Origin: Caryophanales bacterium UBA7476
Lineage (GTDB): Bacteria > Bacillota_I > Bacilli_A > RF39 > UBA660
Assembly (NCBI GenBank): GCA_002477275.1
Contig: DLOU01000027.1
Coordinates: forward strand, 13,701 to 24,309
Direction of reading: 5' to 3'
DNA: 10,609 nt
Shown here: positions 6,230-10,609 of the stretch, in pieces
Numbering within the stretch: the first letter of the stretch is position 1
How the letters are laid out: each line of letters opens with the position of its first letter
Position numbers and translations under genes: made by a program
The notes under the pieces: model-generated
What the model saw: the letters and a program-made list of their open reading frames with translations, nothing else
Databases searched by the model: none
Told to the model about the DNA's origin: nothing

Positions 6230-7064
6230 ATATGAAATATTTTTTTACTTTATCATTTTCCATTTGAATATTATCTTCAGATAGTCCTATATCTTCTGTA
6301 ATTCTTTTCAAACTTGGAATTATAATTTTTGAATCAACATATTTTATTTCTTCAATTGTACCTTTTTGTTTAATATCATCACCAACATATATAATATTTC
6401 TTTCTAAATTATCAAATAACAATGAGAAAAACTCATAATATGTATGATTCTTAAAAAAAATATCACTTAAATATATTATTGATAAGTTATTAAAATAACC
6501 ATCACTATATATAAAGTTAACATCTTTACCTGTATATCTTTTAATTAATTCTTTTATAAAGTTTAAGTATTCAGCCTTATTTTGTTTTCTTAAGTTCTCC
6601 GTTTTAAACATTATTCCAACATTATAATTTTTATTTGCTTCATAATTAATGTAGTCATCTTCAAGAATTAATTTAAAAGGAATTTCACCCCTTACTTGTG
6701 AGAAATATCCTAAAATAGGTAAAGTATCATCTCCAAATATAGGACCCTCGTTTATAAAATTTATACTTGGATCTATACCAAATTGTTCAAAGTACATTAC
6801 TCTTAAAATGTCAAACGCATTTTTTAATCCACTATTTTTATATTTGTGATCACCTAGTTCGGGTTTTTTCGGTATAAATTTTCCATTTATTTTTTGCTCT
6901 TCAAGTATATTTAACTTTCTTCTTAAATTTAATAAGTCTTCTTTAAGTGATTTAGTTATATCCTTTTTTGATTCATCACTTTGAAAATTATCGATTAATT
7001 CTTCTTTATAACTTATTTTTTTCTTTATATCCAAAATTTGATTATTAATTTTATTTATATTCAT
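6228..7064 (-). CDS. Hypothetical soluble protein with N-terminal coiled coil
   Basis: I do not recognise this 278-residue protein. Residues 1-60 are charged and heptad-like (IKKKISYKEELID, LKEDLLNLRRKLNILEEQ), consistent with a coiled coil that could mediate self-association. A Pro/Gly linker with KFIPKKPELGDHKYKNSG (62-79) leads into a mixed alpha/beta region of about 200 residues with conserved-looking patches EQFGIDPSINFINEGPIFGDD and IIYVGDDI, rich in aromatic residues. There is no signal peptide, membrane helix or recognisable catalytic motif. It is the only minus-strand gene in the window. It has its own promoter (7087-7115) and shares a terminator with murC. Its start ATG follows AAGGAAG (7078-7072 on the minus strand). 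Its promoter lies back to back with that of the 7174 gene, so co-regulation is possible. Coding potential is clear; function unknown. Confidence 0.85.
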   Translation of the reverse strand: MNINKINNQILDIKKKISYKEELIDNFQSDESKKDITKSLKEDLLNLRRKLNILEEQKINGKFIPKKPELGDHKYKNSGLKNAFDILRVMYFEQFGIDPSINFINEGPIFGDDTLPILGYFSQVRGEIPFKLILEDDYINYEANKNYNVGIMFKTENLRKQNKAEYLNFIKELIKRYTGKDVNFIYSDGYFNNLSIIYLSDIFFKNHTYYEFFSLLFDNLERNIIYVGDDIKQKGTIEEIKYVDSKIIIPSLKRITEDIGLSEDNIQMENDKVKKYFI

Positions 7065-7086
7065 GGAAACACTTCCTTGTGGGTAT

Positions 7087-7115
7087 ATTTTAACATAAAT
7101 GTTTTTCTATTGCAA
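7087..7115 (-). promoter_or_regulatory. Promoter of the minus-strand hypothetical gene
   Basis: On the minus strand TTGCAA (7115-7110) and TAAAAT (7092-7087) are 17 bases apart, with TG at 7095-7094 forming an extended -10. Start is expected near 7080, giving a leader of about 16 bases with the Shine-Dalgarno site at its tip. Confidence 0.75.
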
Positions 7116-7118
7116 AAA

Positions 7119-7147
7119 TTGACTTTTTAGGTACGATATGATACAAT
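7119..7147 (+). promoter_or_regulatory. Promoter of the 586-residue hypothetical gene
   Basis: TTGACT (7119-7124), 17 bases, TACAAT (7142-7147), with TG at 7139-7140. This is the closest match to consensus in the window. Its -35 lies 3 bases from the -35 of the divergent minus-strand promoter, so polymerase could occupy only one of them at a time. Confidence 0.82.
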
Positions 7148-7160
7148 ATAGCAAGTTTTA

Positions 7161-7167
7161 AAGGGGG
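7161..7167 (+). promoter_or_regulatory. Ribosome binding site deciding the start at 7174
   Basis: AAGGGGG directly abuts an upstream in-frame ATG at 7168, leaving no spacer, but lies a normal 6 bases before ATG 7174. The second ATG is therefore taken as the start. Confidence 0.82.
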
Positions 7168-7173
7168 ATGTTT

Positions 7174-8934
7174 ATGACAGTAGATGAAATACTAAACTTA
7201 GAAAATAGTTTACTTGTAAGGTATTACTTTTATGATGATGAATTATATAGTACAGCAAAAAGAGGAATATCTAGAGACAGATTTATTAACGAAAAAGATA
7301 ATTTTTTAGCAAATGTATTATCAAAGAAAATAGGTATTCACGAAAAAAAATATGATGAAATTTTATATAAATTCTTCTTATACATGCCTGCAATAAGTTG
7401 GAAAAAAGAAAGTATAGATAGAATATTATGCGTAGATTCTTTAGGACTTTGCTATATATATTTAAATGAAGCAAGATGCTTGAATAGAATGAATGAACTA
7501 AATGAATTAGTTGAGAACTGGGAAACAATCAAAATGGATGACCCAGAGTATGTAAAGAAGTGTAATCGTGAACTTGCTGATAAAACAAGAGATATTATTA
7601 GAGCAAAAAGAAGAGAAATTAATAGTTGTAAAAATCTAGATGAATTTAGTAATTTAATTAAGGATTCTGAAACAATTGACATGATGGTAAAACAATATCA
7701 AAAAGCAGGATTTAAAATAGAACAAGCAAAAATGAGAACTTTTGAAAAAGTAAGACAGTCATTTAATGATGAAATAACATTTTTATGTTCAACAATAAGA
7801 AATATTATAGATATGTGTCCAATTGAATATAGTGAAGAAACAAAAAATATGATTGATCCATTAAAATTAGGTTTACTAATGGCTTTTAAGAGTATGGAAT
7901 CGGCATTTAAAAGCGAAAAAGAAGAAGAAAAAGATGAACTAGATAGTATATTTAATTTACAAGGAATATATGCATACTGGTTTTATAAATATTTAAAAGA
8001 AAATAAAGAAGAATTTGAAAAACACAAGAATATAAAAATAAAAATATATAAAGACATTGATAAAAAATATCATGAGTATACATTAGAAGATTTTATAGGG
8101 ATTTTTGAAGAGTTCTACAAAGAAAAAATGGCAAATAAAAGAATGTTAGATAAAAACTCTGATTGTTTAGGAAAAGGATTTGCAGAATATGAGACTTTAT
8201 TTAATGAAAGAGCAGAAAGAGATAAAAAGAAAGCAAGCCTTGAAGTAGCTGCATCTGATTGGGAAATATTAAGAGCTGGAACAATTGATGAAGAAAGAGA
8301 AAAAATACGAAGAAGAATAGATGATTTATCTATGCAAAGAAGACATCAAAGAAGAGAAGAAAATCTAAAAAATCTTTTAAGACAAGAAGAAGATAAAATA
8401 AAAAATTTAATAAAAAAATGGGAATTCTTTGATTCAAGTAATTATATAGTAACAATAAAAGGAATAAATGAAATGGACGGATATATTGGATATATATATC
8501 CAAATGGTACCGTGTTGTTTGAACAATTTTTTGATGATAAGAAAAATAATGAACCAGCTTACTATAAAGCTATATATGTTATGGACATTTTAAACTTTAT
8601 TAATATGAGTTCATTAAGTAAGATAGAGATAATGGATTATATAAAACATAATCCAGATGGAAATGTAAGAAGAATATACCACACAAAAAATTGGACAGAA
8701 AAAGCAAGAAAAATTATAAGTGAAGATTCATTAACAAAAGAAAAAAGTGAAGCATTGAAAGAATTCTTAAAATTATTGTCAGAAAAAGATAGTAGTATTG
8801 AAGAAACTAAAGTAAAAGTAACAAAAATTGAACTAGAAAACTTTAGTGATAAAATGAGATTAAAAGAATCAAGAGTAGGTATTGTAACAGATACTCAAAC
8901 TGAAGAAAATCAAAAGAAAAAAGAGAAAAAGTAA
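7174..8934 (+). CDS. Large hypothetical cytoplasmic protein with charged coiled-coil middle
   Basis: I do not recognise this 586-residue protein. Residues 1-330 are mainly alpha-helical with scattered cysteines (C86, C93, C102, C130, C152, C205, C215). Residues about 345-415 are highly charged and coiled-coil-like, with an Arg/Glu-rich core around REKIRRRIDDLSMQRRHQRR (375-394). Residues 414-515 form a compact, probably alpha/beta domain with YIGYIYPNGTVLFEQFF, then AIYVMDILNF, and RRIYHTKNW. A helical, Lys/Glu-rich tail ends in KKKEKK. No signal peptide or membrane segment is seen. It is a single transcription unit with a near-consensus promoter and a strong terminator, divergent from the 278-residue hypothetical gene. 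Codon use matches the neighbours, so recent transfer is not suggested. Coding potential is certain; I infer a structural or scaffold type role only weakly, from the coiled coil. Confidence 0.88.
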   Translation: MTVDEILNLENSLLVRYYFYDDELYSTAKRGISRDRFINEKDNFLANVLSKKIGIHEKKYDEILYKFFLYMPAISWKKESIDRILCVDSLGLCYIYLNEARCLNRMNELNELVENWETIKMDDPEYVKKCNRELADKTRDIIRAKRREINSCKNLDEFSNLIKDSETIDMMVKQYQKAGFKIEQAKMRTFEKVRQSFNDEITFLCSTIRNIIDMCPIEYSEETKNMIDPLKLGLLMAFKSMESAFKSEKEEEKDELDSIFNLQGIYAYWFYKYLKENKEEFEKHKNIKIKIYKDIDKKYHEYTLEDFIGIFEEFYKEKMANKRMLDKNSDCLGKGFAEYETLFNERAERDKKKASLEVAASDWEILRAGTIDEEREKIRRRIDDLSMQRRHQRREENLKNLLRQEEDKIKNLIKKWEFFDSSNYIVTIKGINEMDGYIGYIYPNGTVLFEQFFDDKKNNEPAYYKAIYVMDILNFINMSSLSKIEIMDYIKHNPDGNVRRIYHTKNWTEKARKIISEDSLTKEKSEALKEFLKLLSEKDSSIEETKVKVTKIELENFSDKMRLKESRVGIVTDTQTEENQKKKEKK

Positions 8935-8938
8935 TATT

Positions 8939-8963
8939 AAGAGTACATAATACTCTTTTTTTT
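8939..8963 (+). terminator. Rho-independent terminator after the 586-residue gene
   Basis: AAGAGTA (8939-8945) pairs with TACTCTT (8951-8957) around a CATAA loop, followed by T residues through 8963. It begins 4 bases after the stop and ends 1 base before the next -35. Confidence 0.92.
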
Positions 8964-8964
8964 C

Positions 8965-8993
8965 TTGATATAAAAAGAAAATTTTGTTATATT
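8965..8993 (+). promoter_or_regulatory. Promoter of the papain-like hydrolase gene
   Basis: TTGATA (8965-8970), 17 bases, TATATT (8988-8993), with TG at 8985-8986. Start is expected near 9000. The ribosome binding site GGTGAT (9005-9010) is 6 bases before ATG 9017. Confidence 0.78.
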
Positions 8994-9016
8994 TTATATA
9001 GTATGGTGATGCAGTA

Positions 9017-9547
9017 ATGAAAAAAGTATACATTCTTTTAACTTATACGGGAACAATACTTTCTAAAGTAATTAAAATATATACAAGAGATACATATAGT
9101 CATGTTTCTATCTCATTAGATCAAGACTTAGAAAAACTATATTCATTTGGAAGATTAAATCCTTATAATCCTTTTATAGGTGGATTTGTACATGAAGGAA
9201 TACACCATGGTACATTTAAAAGATTTCATAAAACAAAAAGTATATTATTTTCTTTAGAAGTGACAGATAAAGAGTACTATGAAATAAATAAAATTATAAG
9301 AAAAATAGATAAAAATAAAGAAAATTATCACTTTAACGTATTAGGACTATTCTTAGTAATGTTTAAAAGGAAAAGAAAGAAAAAAGATTATTTTTACTGT
9401 GCGGAGTTTGTCAAATTTATTCTAGAAAAAACCTGTAAAGTAAATAATCTACCTGAAATAATTAAACCAGATGATTTTCTGATGCTCGATAATAAAAAGC
9501 TAGAATATAGGGGATTACTCAAAGAATATAAAAAAGAAAAAGCATAA
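9017..9547 (+). CDS. Permuted papain-like putative hydrolase (YiiX / NlpC-P60 superfamily type)
   Basis: The 176-residue protein has the layout of circularly permuted NlpC/P60-like enzymes, in which the catalytic His precedes the Cys. The N-terminal strand YILLTYTGT is followed by TYSHVSISL with His29. Conserved YSFGRLNPYNPFIGGFVHEG (42-61) follows, and later the FYCAEFVKFIL segment (126-136) puts Cys128 at the start of a helix, as expected for the nucleophile. Enzymes of this fold cleave amide or ester bonds in peptides or lipids; the substrate here is unknown. Residues 106-116 (FNVLGLFLVMF) are hydrophobic, followed by a basic patch KRKRKKK, but I see no clear signal peptide, so a cytoplasmic or membrane-edge location is more likely than secretion. 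Near-identical architecture recurs in clostridial hypothetical proteins, as I recall. It is a single unit with its own promoter. Confidence 0.78.
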   Translation: MKKVYILLTYTGTILSKVIKIYTRDTYSHVSISLDQDLEKLYSFGRLNPYNPFIGGFVHEGIHHGTFKRFHKTKSILFSLEVTDKEYYEINKIIRKIDKNKENYHFNVLGLFLVMFKRKRKKKDYFYCAEFVKFILEKTCKVNNLPEIIKPDDFLMLDNKKLEYRGLLKEYKKEKA

Positions 9548-9569
9548 TTGTAAAGAATATGTTTTTTTT
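9543..9569 (+). terminator. Possible weak terminator after the papain-like gene
   Basis: An imperfect AT-rich stem (9543-9549 with 9555-9561, one A-A mismatch and one wobble pair) precedes eight T residues (9562-9569). The stem is weak compared with the others here, so the call rests mainly on the T-run and position. Confidence 0.4.
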
Positions 9570-9601
9570 ATGAAAAAACTATATAAAAATATATCATTTA
9601 A

Positions 9602-9623
9602 TGATAAAATATAATTATATAAT
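9602..9623 (+). promoter_or_regulatory. Candidate promoter region of the InlB-repeat protein gene
   Basis: Three overlapping -10 candidates occur: TGATAAAAT (9602-9610, extended), TATAAT (9610-9615) and TATAAT (9618-9623). None has a convincing -35. The most upstream is favoured because the last would place the start at or beyond the AGAGGTG ribosome binding site (9625-9631). Confidence 0.5.
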
Positions 9624-9635
9624 AAGAGGTGCGTC

Positions 9636-10609
9636 ATGAGATTAAAAAATAAATGGAAAGTATTAGTATTTGTCCTATTATTAGTAATAGGAGTAGGATA
9701 TGCTGCTTTATCTGCAACATTAAAAATAGCTGGAACAAGTGGTGTTAAAAGTAATAAGTGGATTATATATTTTGATAGAATCCAAAATGAAAGTGGAGTA
9801 GTGTCTACTGAAACTAAAATAACAGAAGATAAACAAGAGGTTGATTTTAATATTACTTTGAATAAACCAGGAGACTATTATGAGTTTGATGTTGATACTG
9901 TTAATGATGGTACAATTGATGCAATGATAGATTCTGTAGAGTTTGGAGAACTTGATGATTCTGTAGAAGAACTTGTTTCTTTTGACGTAACATATAAAGA
10001 TGGAACAGAGATAAAAAAATGTGATCTACTAGAAAAAGAATCAAGAAAAACAATTACAGTAAAAGTAAAATTTGATGACGATATAAAAGAAGAAGATTTA
10101 ATAAAAAATGACACATCTTTAAACTTAACATTTACAATTAATTATGTACAAAAATCAGTATGTGAAAGTTATCCAACAATAATTGTTGATCCAAATGGTG
10201 GAAAATATAACGGAACTAAAAAAATAACAAAAATTAAAACAAATAAAAATAGTGATAACTTACTTGAAGAACCTATAAGAGAAGGATATGAATTCTTATA
10301 CTTTAATACAATTGACGGAACACCTCTAGAAAAAGATGCAAGCGGAAAAACAAATGTCCATGTAGAAAATGATGATGTAAAAGTAATTGCCCAGTGGCAG
10401 GAAGATAATACAACAAGATATACAGTTACAATAGATCCAAACGGAGGATTCTATAACGCTTCATCAAGTAATACTGAAGTAAATCTAGCTGAAGGAGAAA
10501 CTCTTACTTTAGATGACCCAATAAAAGAGGGATATATATTTGATAGTTGGGAAGAAATAACAGAAACAAATAGTTTAAGTGAAAATACAGTAACAATGCC
10601 AGCAGCAAA
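9636..10609 (+). CDS. Secreted/surface protein with InlB-type (Listeria-Bacteroides) repeats, 3' end outside window
   Basis: The frame is open from ATG 9636 to the window end (324 codons), so the protein is truncated at the C terminus. Residues 1-28 are a signal peptide or anchor: basic MRLKNKWK, hydrophobic VLVFVLLLVIGVGYAAL. Residues 29-172 form a beta-rich domain with KPGDYYEFDVDTVNDGTIDA (77-96), resembling the PGD...N-G-T pattern of TasA/camelysin-like surface proteins. Two InlB B-repeat (Flg_new, PF09479-like) units follow: 181-254 with VDPNGGKYN, EGYEF and VIAQW, and from 262 with IDPNGGFYN and EGYIFDSW, cut by the window end. Such repeats occur in surface and extracellular proteins of Firmicutes and may bind host or other surface ligands; the partner is unknown. 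AGAGGTG (9625-9631) supports the start. Whether it carries an LPXTG or other anchor cannot be seen. Confidence 0.85.
   Translation, partial: MRLKNKWKVLVFVLLLVIGVGYAALSATLKIAGTSGVKSNKWIIYFDRIQNESGVVSTETKITEDKQEVDFNITLNKPGDYYEFDVDTVNDGTIDAMIDSVEFGELDDSVEELVSFDVTYKDGTEIKKCDLLEKESRKTITVKVKFDDDIKEEDLIKNDTSLNLTFTINYVQKSVCESYPTIIVDPNGGKYNGTKKITKIKTNKNSDNLLEEPIREGYEFLYFNTIDGTPLEKDASGKTNVHVENDDVKVIAQWQEDNTTRYTVTIDPNGGFYNASSSNTEVNLAEGETLTLDDPIKEGYIFDSWEEITETNSLSENTVTMPAA
10176..10397 (+). repeat. InlB B-repeat unit 1 (coding)
   Basis: Codes for residues 181-254. Marks are DPNGG at the start, REGYEF in the middle and AQW at the end. The DPNGG motifs of units 1 and 2 are 82 residues (246 bases) apart. 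DNA identity is low, so the repeat is old or under protein-level selection. Confidence 0.75.
10419..10609 (+). repeat. InlB B-repeat unit 2 (coding, truncated by window end)
   Basis: Codes from residue 262: YTVTIDPNGG, ETLTLDDPIKEGYIFDSW, then NTVTMPA where the usual closing strand and W should follow beyond the window. Better match to the family consensus than unit 1. Confidence 0.75.

Noticed and set aside
7168..7173. ATG at 7168 as the start of the 586-residue gene
   Set aside because: It directly abuts the AAGGGGG ribosome binding site; ATG 7174 has normal spacing.
7286..7682. Two minus-strand open frames
   Set aside because: Antisense shadows of the 586-residue gene, without ribosome binding sites or terminators.
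9561..9579. Hairpin of a T-run and an A-run after the papain-like gene
   Set aside because: Pairs T-run to A-run with only one G-C pair and no following T-tract; the weak hairpin just before the T-run is a slightly better terminator candidate.
9878..10114. Minus-strand Ser-rich open frame
   Set aside because: Antisense to the acidic beta-rich domain of the surface protein; Ser-rich output is the reverse reading of GAA/GAT-rich codons.

Overview
The window is very AT-rich, densely packed DNA from a low-GC Gram-positive bacterium (Firmicutes/Bacillota). A Bacillus-type MurC shows that it makes peptidoglycan. TGG codes for Trp, and TGA serves as a stop directly inside a terminator hairpin, so the standard bacterial code fits and a wall-less mycoplasma does not. 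An uncultured gut lineage of the Bacilli, or a close relative, is my best inference, but the sequence cannot prove it. No tRNA, rRNA, CRISPR array, IS element or phage gene was seen, and no gene-free stretch exceeds about 120 bases.

Layout. (1) 1-1037: the 3' end of a Ser/Asn/Thr-rich protein with one membrane segment and an acidic tail, directly followed by a DUF4176 protein; this pair looks like the edge of a type VII secretion (ESX/WXG100) locus lying to the left. (2) 1097-2860: uvrC, nucleotide excision repair. (3) 2894-3367: an orphan type IV pilin-like protein. (4) 3442-4805: a two-gene operon of queH (last step of queuosine synthesis) and a protein-kinase-like gene of unknown role. (5) 4867-6177: murC. 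(6) 6228-7064 (minus) and 7174-8934 (plus): two unrecognised soluble proteins transcribed divergently from a 109-base region with back-to-back promoters. (7) 9017-9547: a permuted papain-like (YiiX/NlpC-P60 type) putative hydrolase. (8) 9636-end: a secreted or surface protein with InlB/Listeria-Bacteroides repeats, cut by the window edge.

Most genes are single transcription units: a terminator, then within a few bases an extended -10 promoter (TGnTAnaAT), a leader of roughly 10-25 bases, and a Shine-Dalgarno site near the transcript's 5' tip. Several terminators start inside the upstream coding sequence. Apart from the DUF4176 pair and the queH pair, the genes do not form one pathway; this is mostly housekeeping chromosome with lineage-specific genes between. 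Both edge genes are real although open at one end. Two start codons are placed downstream of the longest open frame (4867 and 7174) because the longer starts lie in or directly against their own ribosome binding site.
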